A DNA stretch of 64,000 nt from Leifsonia sp. AK011 (GCF_013410945.1 NZ_JACCCH010000001.1:2294001-2358000); one strand, 5' to 3'. Positions 9,881 through 18,563 are shown, counted from the first letter of the stretch. Program-made: numbers and translations. The notes: generated from the sequence alone by a model not told the origin.

Positions 9881-10663
9881 TTGCGCAGGATCGCATCCGC
9901 GGCAGCCGTCTGTGCTGCGCTGGTCGCGGCATCCGTCATGTCCGCAGCACCGGCGTCGGCGCACGTCATCGCCGAGACCGCGACGGCCCCGGCCGGCTCG
10001 TACACGGTCGTCACCTTCAGCCTGTTGCATGGATGCGAGGACTCACCGACCACGTCGGTGACCATCGAACTGCCGGAGGAGATCCTCGCGGTGACCCCGA
10101 CAGCGCAGTGGAACTGGACCATCTCCGAGACGGTGGTTCCTGCGACCGTCGAGGGCACGAGCATCACCGAGCGCACGAGCGCGGTGACCTTCGACGCCGA
10201 GACACCCCTCCCATCCGGGCAGCGCGCCACGTTCGACCTGTGGCTAGGAATGCCCGATGGCCAGCCCGGGGATGTCGTCGCCTTTCCCGCGTACCAGACC
10301 TGTGAAGACGGGGCGACCCAGGACTGGGTCGGCGATGAAGCCCCCCAGGTGATCCTGACGGAGCCCGTCGAAGGTGGCGCGCACGGTCACGGCGGCGAGA
10401 TCATCCCCGACCAGGGCGGCACGGCCATCCCAGGCGAGCACGAGACCGAACACACCGACGTCGCCGCGACGGCCGCCGACCCACTCTCGCGACTTCTCGC
10501 TGCCGGTGCACTGCTTCTCGGGCTCATCGCCCTCATCGCTGCCTTCACCGGACGCCGTGGGTCCCGCGACGCCGACCACTACGTGCCAGTCACGGAGCCC
10601 GCAACCGGCGACGAACCCTCGTCGGCCGATTCTGCACGCCCGGACCGTTCAGGGCAGGATTGA
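9881..10663 (+). CDS. YcnI/DUF1775 copper-binding domain protein, first paralogue
   Basis: The start is called at TTG 9881, which has a strong GGAGGT ribosome site five bases upstream; the upstream GTG/ATG options have none. The 260-aa product has a signal peptide ending ASA, so the mature chain begins with H28 (HVIAETATAPAGSY). In characterised YcnI proteins the free N-terminal His is the Cu(II) ligand. The DUF1775 domain with GCEDSPTTSV and CEDG follows, then a His-rich linker (GGAHGHGGEII), a membrane helix at about 205-225 and a cytosolic tail. It starts a four-gene + strand cluster with a second YcnI and CopC. Confidence 0.88.
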   Translation: MRRIASAAAVCAALVAASVMSAAPASAHVIAETATAPAGSYTVVTFSLLHGCEDSPTTSVTIELPEEILAVTPTAQWNWTISETVVPATVEGTSITERTSAVTFDAETPLPSGQRATFDLWLGMPDGQPGDVVAFPAYQTCEDGATQDWVGDEAPQVILTEPVEGGAHGHGGEIIPDQGGTAIPGEHETEHTDVAATAADPLSRLLAAGALLLGLIALIAAFTGRRGSRDADHYVPVTEPATGDEPSSADSARPDRSGQD

Positions 10664-10666
10664 CGG

Positions 10667-11275
10667 ATGCACGCCCCCACGCCCCGCGAGCCCGGCTCCG
10701 CGATGACGACTCGCGTCGCTCGCGCTGCCCGTGGCTGGGGCGTCGCCGTCTTCGCGACGGCAACCGCGGCCGTGTCCCACGGACTCGCTGGCGGCACCTT
10801 CCCCGGAACGTTCGGAATTTTCGCGTCTCTCATCCTCGCGGGCGCGGCGAGTAGCCTCCTCACCACCCGGCGCCAGTCGCTCTGGAGGTTGGCCGCTGCG
10901 GTCGCAATCACCCAGGTGATGTACCACGCCGTGTTCAGCGGAATGGGCGATCCCACAGCACCCGTCGTTGCACACCACTCCGCGCTCCCCCACCTCATGC
11001 CGGTTCACTCCCACGCCGGTTCCATGTGGTTGGCGCACGTCATCGCAGGCATCGTCACCCTGGTCGTGCTCGTGCACGCCGAATCGGCGCTGTGGAGCCT
11101 CGGCCGTACCATTCGGCTCGTCGTCGCTCGATTCCTCTCGTTGTGGCGTCCCGCTCCCGTTGCCGTGTCCGTCGCGCTTCCCGTGGAGCGGCGCGACAGC
11201 CGGCCGTCTCCCCTTCTCGTCGTTCTCTCCCTGATGAGGTATCGCGGCCCACCCCTGTCGCCGCTCGCCGTCTGA
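10667..11275 (+). CDS. His-rich polytopic membrane protein in the copper cluster
   Basis: The protein is 202 aa and starts 3 bp after the YcnI stop. It has about four membrane helices. Histidines cluster at or near helix ends: AAVSHGLAGG, QVMYHAVFSGM, HHSALPHLMPVHSHAG and VLVHAESALW. Met residues are mixed in, which is common in copper-handling membrane proteins. I do not recognise a named family. Its position between two YcnI paralogues and upstream of CopC, with no CopD present, suggests that it may take the inner-membrane role in copper uptake or delivery; that is inference. Confidence 0.75.
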   Translation: MHAPTPREPGSAMTTRVARAARGWGVAVFATATAAVSHGLAGGTFPGTFGIFASLILAGAASSLLTTRRQSLWRLAAAVAITQVMYHAVFSGMGDPTAPVVAHHSALPHLMPVHSHAGSMWLAHVIAGIVTLVVLVHAESALWSLGRTIRLVVARFLSLWRPAPVAVSVALPVERRDSRPSPLLVVLSLMRYRGPPLSPLAV

Positions 11276-11375
11276 CGGCATTCATCCCTCGACAGAACCA
11301 CCGGCATCCCGTCGGCGGCTGTCCTGCGCGCGCAAACATGCCGCGCCTCATCAACCACCCCGAAAGAGAACTCCC

Positions 11376-12053
11376 ATGAAGAAGAACGTCCTGTCCATTG
11401 CCGCGCTCCTCACGGCCGGCACTGCCCTCGCCCTCGCCGCGCCCCTCAGCGCGAGCGCACACGTGACAGCCAGCGCAAGCTCCACCGCCGCTGGTTCGTA
11501 CAGCGTCATCACGTTCAGCGTGCCGCACGGCTGCGAAGGCTCTCCCACCACCGCGATCGCAATCGAGATCCCCGAGGACATCCTCTCGGTCACCCCGACC
11601 CGCAACCCCTACTGGACCTTCGAACTCACGAAGACTCCGCTCGACCCACCCACCGAGGACCAGTCCGAGCGCGTGAGCGTGGTCACCTACAGCGCGGAGA
11701 CGCCTCTGCCTGAAGGCGTCCGCGACACCCTCGAACTCTCCGTCAAGCTGCCGGCTGGTGAAGCGGGCGACGTTGTCGAGTTCCCGGTCACGCAGACCTG
11801 CGAGGAGGGCGAGACTCTCTGGGTGGGCGACGAGGTCCCGTCGATCACGCTGACCGCGGCCGAGGAGGGTGACGGCCATGGGGCCGCAGCGACCGAGGAT
11901 GAGACCGCGCATGCGGAAGAGGAAGTCGCGCCGATCTCGTCGACCCAGCCCGCTGACGATGTTCTCGCCAGGGTGCTCGCAGTCGTGGGGCTTATCGTGG
12001 GTGCCGCAGGCCTCGCATTCGGCGTGGCAGCCCGCAGGAAGGCGACAAAGTAA
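11376..12053 (+). CDS. YcnI/DUF1775 copper-binding domain protein, second paralogue
   Basis: The 225-aa protein has a signal peptide cleaved after SASA, which exposes H29 as the mature N-terminus (HVTASASST). This is the Cu(II)-binding arrangement of YcnI. The domain carries GCEGSPTTAIA, a Trp-rich strand (PYWTFELTK) and CEEGETLWVGDE. A His/Glu linker (GDGHGAAATEDE), one C-terminal membrane helix at about 195-217 and a short basic tail follow. It is clearly homologous to the protein at 9881-10663 but the two have diverged well. It ends 2 bp before copC. Confidence 0.9.
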   Translation: MKKNVLSIAALLTAGTALALAAPLSASAHVTASASSTAAGSYSVITFSVPHGCEGSPTTAIAIEIPEDILSVTPTRNPYWTFELTKTPLDPPTEDQSERVSVVTYSAETPLPEGVRDTLELSVKLPAGEAGDVVEFPVTQTCEEGETLWVGDEVPSITLTAAEEGDGHGAAATEDETAHAEEEVAPISSTQPADDVLARVLAVVGLIVGAAGLAFGVAARRKATK

Positions 12054-12055
12054 CG

Positions 12056-12793
12056 ATGACGCGAATCGCGAAGACTCGAAGAGCAGCTCTCGTGGCTGCT
12101 CTGGCCCTGGCCGGACTGTCGCTCGGTGCAGCCGCGCCTGCGGCTGCACACAGCTACATCGTGGCGAGTTCGCCCGCCGAGGGCTCGACCATCTCCGACG
12201 TGCCCGAGAACTTCTCCGTCACGGCAAACGAGCTCCTGCTCGATCTCAACGGTGATGGGAGCGGCTTCGCGATCCAGGTCGTGGATGCCGCTGGCCTCTA
12301 CTACGGCGACGGCTGCACGGTCGTGTCGGGCTCCACGCTCTCCATGGGCGCCACGCTGGGCAACGCGGGTGACTACCGGGTGTACTGGCAGGTCATCTCG
12401 GCTGACGGACACGTCGTTTCCGGCGAGTTCCCATTCGTGTGGGCGCCGGGCGATGGAGCTGTGAACACGCCCGGTCTCGGTGCACCCCCGGTGTGCGGTG
12501 AGTCGGCGACCGAGCCGACACCCACTCCCAGCGCGACGCCCGAGCCCGACGAGGCCGTCGCGCCGGAGCCCTCGGCAACTGCGACCCCGGTCGCCGAGAT
12601 CGACGGTGAGAGTGTCGCATCCGTGAACCCCTTCTATATCGCTGGGGGAATCATCGGGCTTCTCGCGGTCATCGTGGTGATCGTGACGGTGGCTCGCCGC
12701 CAGAGCATGGCCGGCACGGATAATGCAACACCGCCCTCATCGGACGGTGAACCGCCCGCGGACGACCCCGGCTCCACCACGGAGAACACCTAG
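12056..12793 (+). CDS. copC: CopC-domain copper-binding protein, membrane anchored
   Basis: The 245-aa protein has a signal peptide ending PAAA, giving mature N-terminal H32 (HSYIVASSPAEGS). SADGH supplies D117 and H119. Together these make the His-Asp-His Cu(II) site of Cu(II)-only CopC proteins. A Pro/Thr-rich linker (EPTPTPSATPEPDEAV) leads to a membrane helix at about 195-217 and a short tail. CopC binds copper outside the membrane and usually passes it to CopD, which is not in this cluster. A strong hairpin follows the stop. Confidence 0.92.
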   Translation: MTRIAKTRRAALVAALALAGLSLGAAAPAAAHSYIVASSPAEGSTISDVPENFSVTANELLLDLNGDGSGFAIQVVDAAGLYYGDGCTVVSGSTLSMGATLGNAGDYRVYWQVISADGHVVSGEFPFVWAPGDGAVNTPGLGAPPVCGESATEPTPTPSATPEPDEAVAPEPSATATPVAEIDGESVASVNPFYIAGGIIGLLAVIVVIVTVARRQSMAGTDNATPPSSDGEPPADDPGSTTENT

Positions 12794-12802
12794 CAACAGC
12801 CT

Positions 12803-12831
12803 GAGGGGCGCATCCACCGGGTGCGCCCCTC
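12803..12831 (+). terminator. Hairpin terminator after copC
   Basis: A perfect 10-bp stem (GAGGGGCGCA and its complement) encloses a 9-nt loop and is followed by CGCTG rather than a T-run. Confidence 0.7.
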
Positions 12832-12856
12832 TCGCTGTACCGGCAGAATGAGTCCC

Positions 12857-13000
12857 ATGACCAATCCGATGTTCATCGCCCTGGCCGTGCTCTCCGCGCT
12901 CTCCGCCGTCGCTGTCATCCTGCTCGCGATCAGGTCGTTCCGTGGCATCCGTGGCAAGGACGGGGACGACGACAACTGGAACGCACCGCCCAGTTCCTGA
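12857..13000 (+). CDS. Small single-pass membrane protein, 47 aa
   Basis: An ATG at 12857 opens a 47-codon frame with a hydrophobic helix at residues 5-25 (MFIALAVLSALSAVAVILLA) followed by a basic turn (RSFRGIRGK) and an acidic tail (DGDDDNWN). That is the layout of a real small membrane protein with the tail in the cytosol. It lies between two hairpins, after the copC terminator and before a bidirectional one. A CAGAAT box ends 7 nt upstream, so it may be leaderless. No family is recognised. Confidence 0.55.
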   Translation: MTNPMFIALAVLSALSAVAVILLAIRSFRGIRGKDGDDDNWNAPPSS

Positions 13001-13016
13001 ACTGCCCGCACCAACG

Positions 13017-13048
13017 ACAAAGGCCGCCCCTGAGGGAGCGGCCTTTGT
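13017..13048. terminator. Bidirectional terminator between the 47-aa gene and clpP2
   Basis: An 11-bp perfect stem (ACAAAGGCCGC and complement) with a 10-nt loop gives a T-rich 3' arm in both directions. It can end the + strand small gene and the - strand clpP1-clpP2 operon. Confidence 0.85.
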
Positions 13049-13059
13049 TCTGTGGTTGG

Positions 13060-13719
13060 CTACGCGGTAAGCGCCGCCGGGGCGTTCTTGCGGGACGACA
13101 GCACCTGGTCGATGAGTCCGTACTCGACGGCCTCCTCGGCACCGAGGATCTTGTCGCGCTCGATGTCCTTGTTGACCTGCTCGACCGTGCGGTTCGAGTG
13201 CTTGGCGAGCGTCTCCTCGAGCCAGGTGCGCATGCGCAGCACCTCGAACGCCTGGATCTCGATGTCCGAAGCCTGGCCGCCACCCTGGCCCTGAATGGCC
13301 GGCTGGTGGATCAGGATACGGGCGTTCGGGAGTGCGAGGCGCTTGCCCTTTGTGCCACCGGCGGTGATGACGGCGGCGGCGGAGGCGGCCTGTCCGAGCA
13401 CCACGGTCTGGATCTGCGGGCGGATGTACTGCATCGTGTCGTAGATCGCCGTCATCGCGGTGAACGAGCCACCGGGCGAGTTGATGTACATCACGATGTC
13501 GCGGTCGGGGTCCTGCGACTCGAGCACGAGCAGCTGGGCCATGACGTCGTCGGCGGACGCGTCATCCACCTGGACACCCAGGAAGATGATGCGGTCCTCG
13601 AAGAGCTTCGCGTACGGGTCCTGGCGCTTGTAGCCGTAGGCCGTGCGCTCCTCGAAGGTCGGCAGGATGTAGCGCGAGTTGGGCAGGTTTCCTGCCGCTG
13701 CGAATGTGGGGGCTTCCAT
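13060..13719 (-). CDS. clpP2: ATP-dependent Clp protease proteolytic subunit ClpP2
   Basis: The 219-aa serine peptidase has the full triad S113 (GQAASAAAV), H138 (LIHQP) and D189 (IERD). The N-terminal extension, with RYILPTFEER, is typical of actinobacterial ClpP2, the subunit that docks ClpX in the mixed ClpP1P2 complex. It follows clpP1 by 15 bp and has an AGGAAG ribosome site, so the two are one operon. Confidence 0.97.
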   Translation of the reverse strand: MEAPTFAAAGNLPNSRYILPTFEERTAYGYKRQDPYAKLFEDRIIFLGVQVDDASADDVMAQLLVLESQDPDRDIVMYINSPGGSFTAMTAIYDTMQYIRPQIQTVVLGQAASAAAVITAGGTKGKRLALPNARILIHQPAIQGQGGGQASDIEIQAFEVLRMRTWLEETLAKHSNRTVEQVNKDIERDKILGAEEAVEYGLIDQVLSSRKNAPAALTA

Positions 13720-13734
13720 TGTTGTCTTCCTGCC

Positions 13735-14325
13735 TTACTTCTTCGAGCCGCCGGCCGTGACCTCGGCCACGTCGAGTGCGGTCTCACGGATGTGATCGAC
13801 GAAGCCATACTCGAGGGCTTCCTGTGCGTTGAACCAACGGTCGCGATCACCATCGTCGGTCACCTGCTCGACCGTCTTGCCGGTCTGGGCAGCAGTGATC
13901 TCGGCGAGGCGGCGCTTCATGTCGAGGATGAGCTGGGCCTGGGTCTGGATGTCGCTCGACGTGCCGCCGAACCCACCGTGGGGCTGGTGGAGGAGCACGC
14001 GTGCGTTGGGGGTGATGAATCGCTTGCCCTTGGTGCCCGCGGTCAGCAGGAGCTGGCCCATGGATGCAGCCATGCCGATACCCACGGTCACGATGTCGTT
14101 CGGGACGAACTGCATCGTGTCGTAGATCGCCATGCCTGCGGTGATCGAGCCGCCGGGCGAGTTGATGTAGAGGGAGATGTCACGCTTCGGGTCCTCGGCC
14201 GCGAGGAGAAGCAGCTTCGCCGCAATCTCGTTGGCGTTCTCGTCACGGACCTCCGATCCGAGCCAGATGATGCGGTCCTTCAGCAGCCTGTCGAAGACAG
14301 ATGAGACCAGTGCCGGTTCGGCCAT
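13735..14325 (-). CDS. clpP1: ATP-dependent Clp protease proteolytic subunit ClpP1
   Basis: The 196-aa subunit has S88 (GMAASMGQ), H113 (LLHQPHGG) and D162 (DRD) as catalytic residues. It is first in the clpP1-clpP2 operon. The upstream region holds a TAGATT -10 candidate and a CGC-N5-GCG motif (14372-14382), the core of operators bound by the ClgR activator in other actinobacteria. Together with ClpP2 it forms the tetradecamer fed by ClpX or ClpC. Confidence 0.97.
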   Translation of the reverse strand: MAEPALVSSVFDRLLKDRIIWLGSEVRDENANEIAAKLLLLAAEDPKRDISLYINSPGGSITAGMAIYDTMQFVPNDIVTVGIGMAASMGQLLLTAGTKGKRFITPNARVLLHQPHGGFGGTSSDIQTQAQLILDMKRRLAEITAAQTGKTVEQVTDDGDRDRWFNAQEALEYGFVDHIRETALDVAEVTAGGSKK

Positions 14326-14371
14326 GTGATGCGCTCCATTCAGTTATTACCTGCTGATGAATCTATCCGAG

Positions 14372-14382
14372 CGCCGCTTGCG
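14372..14382. promoter_or_regulatory. Candidate ClgR operator upstream of clpP1
   Basis: The sequence CGCCGCTTGCG matches the CGC-N5-GCG core known for ClgR sites in Corynebacterium, Streptomyces and Bifidobacterium. It lies just upstream of a TAGATT -10 box (14361-14366, minus strand), near where the -35 would be, as expected for an activator. clgR itself is not in the window. Confidence 0.4.
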
Positions 14383-14442
14383 ATTCGGGCCTGTTCGCCG
14401 TGGGCAGAGTCCGTGTCCCCCCACCACACCCAGCCCCACCGC

Positions 14443-14498
14443 GAGTTGCCCACTTCGGCCAGTGTTGTTGGATAAAGACCGGCCGAAGTGGGCAACTC
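14443..14498. repeat. Long perfect inverted repeat between clpP1 and a small gene
   Basis: Two 18-bp arms, 14443-14460 and 14481-14498, are perfect reverse complements around a 20-nt loop. The arms read GAGTTGCCCACTTCGGCC and complement. It sits between divergent start codons, so it is not a terminator for either gene. No T-run follows on either strand. Confidence 0.9.
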
Positions 14499-14555
14499 AC
14501 GGGGCCAGGGCGTGTGGTCACCCGCTCTGTCGGTGGTGAGAGTGATGATGCTCGT

Positions 14556-14720
14556 ATGGCAGACATCGACATCCGCGAACTTCGGGCCTACGAGCCGTAC
14601 TGCGCCGACTGCGGTGAGTCCGGCCCCATCGAGACGAGCGCGTTCCTGGCGTTCGCGTGGGAGCAGTCCCACGATTGTGAGACGGCGAAGGCCGCGAACG
14701 AGTTGTCCGCGGCCTCCTGA
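14556..14720 (+). CDS. Small conserved hypothetical protein, 54 aa, with a CxxC
   Basis: The product is acidic and soluble. YCADCGESG contains one CxxC pair and a further Cys lies in SHDCETAK, so a small zinc-ribbon-like fold is possible. The start at 14556 was chosen because the protein-like composition begins there; upstream the frame crosses the inverted repeat. A GATGAT hexamer ends 6 nt before the ATG, which would be a weak leaderless promoter. Function unknown. Confidence 0.55.
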   Translation: MADIDIRELRAYEPYCADCGESGPIETSAFLAFAWEQSHDCETAKAANELSAAS

Positions 14721-14751
14721 CCTGAGCTGCTAACCCCGAGGGGCGATGCGG

Positions 14752-16164
14752 CTACTTGTGGTCGTGTCCGTAGTGCTCGTGACCGGGCTTGCGGCCGTGC
14801 GAGTCCTTCATGTTGCCGTTGTCGTGCTCGTGACCGGCGTCGCCACCGAAGTCTGACGGCTCGATGAACGTGTCGTCGTCGTTGTTCGTGAGCGGACCCG
14901 TGAACTCCGAGACATCCACCGACTTGCCCTTGGTGTCGACGACCTTGGCCTTGGAGAGAACCGTGGCGAGAGCCTTCGAGCGGGCGACCTCAGCCACCAT
15001 GCTGGGGATCTGGCCGTTCTTGTCGAGCACCTGGATGAACTCGCCCGGCTCCATGCCGTACTGCGCGGCCGACTGCACGAGGTAACTCGTGAGCTCGTTC
15101 TGGCCGACCTTAATGCCCTCGGCCTCGACGATTGCGTCGAGGAGGATCTGGGTGCGGAACGTCTTCTCGCTCGACTCGGTGACCTCGGCGCGGTGCACGT
15201 CGTCCTCGAGGCGGTTCTCGTTCTCGAGGTGACGGTGCACCTCGTCCTCGACCAGCTTGGGCGGGACAGGGATGTCGAGGCTCTTCAGCAGCTCGTCGAC
15301 GATCTGGTCGCGTGCCTGAGCACCCTGACCGAAGACCTTCGACTTCTCGATCTGCTCCTTGATGTCGGCCTTCAGTTCAGCGATGGTGTCGAACTGGCTC
15401 GCGATCTGGGCGAAGTCGTCGTCTGCCTCCGGCAGCTCACGCTCCTTGACGGCCAGGAGGTTGACCGTGATGAGTGCGGTCTCGCCCTCGTGGTCGCCAC
15501 CGAGCAGGGTGGACTCGAAGGTCGTGGTCTCGCCGGCGCTCAGTCCGTCGAGGGCCTCGTCGATTCCCTCGATGAGCTCACCGGAGCCAACCTCGTAGGA
15601 GATGCTCGTGGCGGAGTCGACCTCGTTGTCGCCGATGGCGGCGGTGAGGTCGAGCTGGGCGAAGTCGCCGGTCTTGGCCGGGCGGTCAACGGTGATGAGC
15701 GTGCCGAAGCGACCACGCAGGTTGTCGAGCTCGTCCTTCAGGTCGTCGGCGGACACCTCGATGGGGTCCACCGTGAGCGTGAGCTTGTCGTACGCGGGAA
15801 GCTCGATCTCGGGGCGCACGTCAACCTCGATCGCGACGACGAGGTCGCCGGTGAAGTCCTTGACGTTCGGCCACGTGACGATGTCGGCCTGCGGGCGTCC
15901 GATCGCACGGACCTTCTCGTCGGTCGCGGCCTGGCGGTAGAACTTGTCCAGTCCGTCGTTGACGGCGTGGTTGAGAACCTCTTCGCGGCCGACGCGCTGG
16001 TCGATGAGCTGCGGCGGCACCTTGCCCTTGCGGAATCCGGGAATGTTCACGGACTGCGCAATGTGCTCGTACGCGTGGTCGATACTCGGCTTGAGATCTT
16101 CCGGGGTGACATCAATGGTCAGCTTGACGCGTGTGGGGCTAAGCGTCTCAACGGTGGTCTTCAC
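14752..16164 (-). CDS. tig: Trigger factor (ribosome-associated chaperone and peptidyl-prolyl isomerase)
   Basis: The protein is 470 aa. The N-terminal ribosome-binding signature [11 protein letters not shown] at about 40-50 docks it at the nascent-chain exit. The central FKBP-like domain covers about 155-240 and the helical C-domain follows. The last 25 residues form an unusual tail rich in His, Gly and Asp (GHEHDNGN and [10 protein letters not shown]), which may bind metal ions. The start is a GTG with an AGGAGA ribosome site. The gene precedes clpP1P2 on the same strand, as in other actinobacteria. Confidence 0.97.
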   Translation of the reverse strand: MKTTVETLSPTRVKLTIDVTPEDLKPSIDHAYEHIAQSVNIPGFRKGKVPPQLIDQRVGREEVLNHAVNDGLDKFYRQAATDEKVRAIGRPQADIVTWPNVKDFTGDLVVAIEVDVRPEIELPAYDKLTLTVDPIEVSADDLKDELDNLRGRFGTLITVDRPAKTGDFAQLDLTAAIGDNEVDSATSISYEVGSGELIEGIDEALDGLSAGETTTFESTLLGGDHEGETALITVNLLAVKERELPEADDDFAQIASQFDTIAELKADIKEQIEKSKVFGQGAQARDQIVDELLKSLDIPVPPKLVEDEVHRHLENENRLEDDVHRAEVTESSEKTFRTQILLDAIVEAEGIKVGQNELTSYLVQSAAQYGMEPGEFIQVLDKNGQIPSMVAEVARSKALATVLSKAKVVDTKGKSVDVSEFTGPLTNNDDDTFIEPSDFGGDAGHEHDNGNMKDSHGRKPGHEHYGHDHK

Positions 16165-16200
16165 GTCGTGGTTCTCCTGTGGTGGTGGTGTGACGATGTG

Positions 16201-16274
16201 TCGGGGCGACAGGATTTGAACCTGCGACCTCCCGCTCCCAAAGCGGGCGCTCTACCAAGCTGAGCTACGCCCCG
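16201..16274 (-). tRNA. tRNA-Pro: tRNA-Pro (anticodon TGG)
   Basis: A complete cloverleaf is seen on the minus strand: acceptor CGGGGCG pairing with CGCCCCG, anticodon loop TTTGGGA and T-loop TTCAAAT. The discriminator is A and CCA is not encoded. It lies between tig and the channel gene. Confidence 0.97.
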
Positions 16275-16366
16275 CGCGAAGCGAGTTCAAGCCGGAACCG
16301 ACCAAGTATATCTGGATCGGCCAGGCAGTTCGCCGCGAGCCCGCATACGGAGCGGACCGGCACCGA

Positions 16367-18256
16367 TCACCCCTCGGCCAGAACGATGATCCTATCCGAG
16401 GCCGTGAAACTGATCCTGTCCGGCTTCGCAGGGTTGACCACGACGCCATACTCCCGGTCGGCCGCGTGGGCGAGCGCGTCGATGCGATACCCGATTGCTG
16501 TCTCGCCCCGTCGGCGCGCCGCCTCGAGGACCGTGTAGAAGTCGATCGCCGTGCCGGGCTCCACGTAGAGGGCAGCCGGCTGAAGGTAGATCTCGCTGCC
16601 CACGCTGGAGAACAGGAGCTCGAAGACATCCGTGAGCTGCTTGTTCTCGGAGACCTGCGAGAGCATGAGACTCACCAGTTTGTCGCTGACGATGAAGTCA
16701 TCAGCGCGAGTGACCTCGGCAAGTTCACGATTGCGATCGTCGAGCATCTCGCTCACGATCTTGAGGTCGATACCTGCACGCTGCTCGATGTCGCGCAGCT
16801 GCAGAAGCGTGATGAGTGTCTTGCCATCGGCCCGCTGGGTGTCGAGAAGTCCCTTGTACGCGAGCACGATGATGTGGTCGAAGGCGTCGACACCCAGGGC
16901 ATCCAGGGTTGCTCGGCTCGTGGCATCCCCCCGCTCGAAGGTGATGCTGAGGTTCTCGTAGCGCGGGAACACGGGCTCATCGACATCAGCGAGGAGCGTG
17001 ACGGACGAGCCGGGCGCCACGTACTCGTCGAGTTCCTTGAGCATCGCCGGGAGACCGCTGTTGAAGCCGAGGACGAGAGTGGACTCCGGTCGCGCGGCGG
17101 CCGACTGTGAAGAGCTCACGGCCGAAGCATCCGGAGTGCCCGGCGCGGAGAGGACGATGGCGCTGTCGTCCTCGGCGATGACGATGAGCTGGTCCCCGCG
17201 CTCGTAGATGGTCTCGGGCGACGGGTTGAGCTCCACGACGCCGGCCTTGACCATGCCCATGACTGCCGACGTGGCGAAGGCCAACTGAGTATCGAAGTAC
17301 GTCATGCCGTAGAGACTTGGCTGCTCGGTGAAGTAGATCTCGTCGCCGTCGAAGTCGAGCAGTTCGGAGTAGACGATGCTGAGTCCGCTCTGTCGGCAGG
17401 ACTGCACGGTGATGCGGCCGATGAGCTCGTCGCTGATGACCCAGTGTGCTTCGTCACGACCCACCAGTCGCGCGGCCTCGAGGTTGGTCGGATGGTCCAG
17501 CTCCCCGACGATGTGGTACGGCTCAGCCTTACGGCCTGGGTTGTTCGTCAGCGCGAGTGCGGTCTTGATGACGTCGGCGTCGGGATCGGGGCTGCCCTCC
17601 GGACCGATCAGGATGATGCTGCGCGCGAGGTTCGGGTTGCCGATCTCCAGATCCGTGAGGTTCACGGGGTCACCGGTTCGGCAGATGATTCTCGTCTTGC
17701 CGGTGTCGCCCACCTGGGATTTGATCTCGTCCTCCATCTCGACCTTGTCCTTGTCGGCAAGCACGACGATGACAGCTTTTCCGCGCGACTCGTTGGCTAC
17801 GACGATCTCACTGATGATCGGGAACACCTTGCTGCTCCAGCCGAGGATGAGCGTGTGGTCGGACTCGAGCACCTTGGAGCGACCCTTGCGCAGTTCTTCG
17901 ACCTTGGAGTCGAACGCTCCCGAGATGATGCCGATGAGGCTCGCGACGATGATGAGTCCGCCGATGGTGATGACAAGCATCAGGATGCGGAAGTACCATC
18001 CCTGGTCCCCACCCATGGTTCCGGGGTCGAGCGTGCGCATGAGGCCGCCCCAGAAGATGTCCCAGGGCGTGTAGTCCTCGGAGAACTGGTTGTACTTGTC
18101 CGGCAGCAGCGCCACGACGACGACCGTGATGCCACCGACGATGAGAACGAGCGCCACAGTAGCGAGGCCCAGGAGACCCATGAGCGCGATCGTGCCCTTC
18201 GACATCCAGTTGTCGAACCAGTAGCGGAAGCGCTCGGCGAAGCTCGGGTTATTCAT
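16367..18256 (-). CDS. CASTOR/POLLUX-type ion channel protein with RCK/TrkA-N domains
   Basis: The 629-aa protein starts with two strong membrane helices at about 20-50 and 88-115 that flank a pore-like segment (WDIFWGGLMRTLDPGT). Two tandem Rossmann-like RCK domains follow, one from LILGWSSKVFPIISEIV and a second from LVLGFNSGLPAMLKEL. This is the layout of the CASTOR/POLLUX/SYM8 cation channels. Ion selectivity cannot be read. The start at 18256 is supported by an AGGA ribosome site; the TTG 66 bp upstream lacks one. Confidence 0.88.
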   Translation of the reverse strand: MNNPSFAERFRYWFDNWMSKGTIALMGLLGLATVALVLIVGGITVVVVALLPDKYNQFSEDYTPWDIFWGGLMRTLDPGTMGGDQGWYFRILMLVITIGGLIIVASLIGIISGAFDSKVEELRKGRSKVLESDHTLILGWSSKVFPIISEIVVANESRGKAVIVVLADKDKVEMEDEIKSQVGDTGKTRIICRTGDPVNLTDLEIGNPNLARSIILIGPEGSPDPDADVIKTALALTNNPGRKAEPYHIVGELDHPTNLEAARLVGRDEAHWVISDELIGRITVQSCRQSGLSIVYSELLDFDGDEIYFTEQPSLYGMTYFDTQLAFATSAVMGMVKAGVVELNPSPETIYERGDQLIVIAEDDSAIVLSAPGTPDASAVSSSQSAAARPESTLVLGFNSGLPAMLKELDEYVAPGSSVTLLADVDEPVFPRYENLSITFERGDATSRATLDALGVDAFDHIIVLAYKGLLDTQRADGKTLITLLQLRDIEQRAGIDLKIVSEMLDDRNRELAEVTRADDFIVSDKLVSLMLSQVSENKQLTDVFELLFSSVGSEIYLQPAALYVEPGTAIDFYTVLEAARRRGETAIGYRIDALAHAADREYGVVVNPAKPDRISFTASDRIIVLAEG

Positions 18257-18362
18257 GTGTGCGTCCTGTCCGGATGATGGTGGACATAGCGTGGCACAAC
18301 GGCTGACCCCCGCGTGACCCAAGTTCGGGTAGAGTTCTTTCCGCGCGGTTTCATGCCGCTGC

Positions 18363-18433
18363 GGGGATGTAGCTCAATGGTAGAGCCTCAGTCTTCCAAA
18401 CTGATTACGCGGGTTCGATTCCCGTCATCCCCT
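18363..18433 (+). tRNA. tRNA-Gly: tRNA-Gly (anticodon TCC)
   Basis: Acceptor GGGGATG pairs with CATCCCC, the anticodon loop is CTTCCAA and the T-loop is TTCGATT. CCA is not encoded. The last 16 nt of the gene (18417-18432) recur exactly at 18564-18579. Confidence 0.96.
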
Positions 18434-18482
18434 CACAGATGAGTAAGGCCCTCGCCATCGGCGGGGGCCTTACTCATCTGTG
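18434..18482. terminator. Very long hairpin directly after tRNA-Gly
   Basis: A 23-bp stem with a single G-T wobble (arms 18434-18456 and 18460-18482) closes a 3-nt ATC loop and begins at the first base after the tRNA. There is no downstream T-run; AAAA follows instead. It may act as a terminator or processing signal, and it resembles the other unique long palindromes in this window. Confidence 0.75.
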
Positions 18483-18563
18483 AAAACGGAGGAGTGAATC
18501 GAATTGGGCCCCCGCTGAGCAGTCCGGGCGGGCGCGCAGCGATCGACCGGCGGCTCAGTAGGG

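Noticed and set aside
9881-12793. Copper cluster as a recently acquired island
   Set aside because: GC content, codon choice and the GGATGCC habit match the surrounding genes, and no mobility genes or repeats border it.
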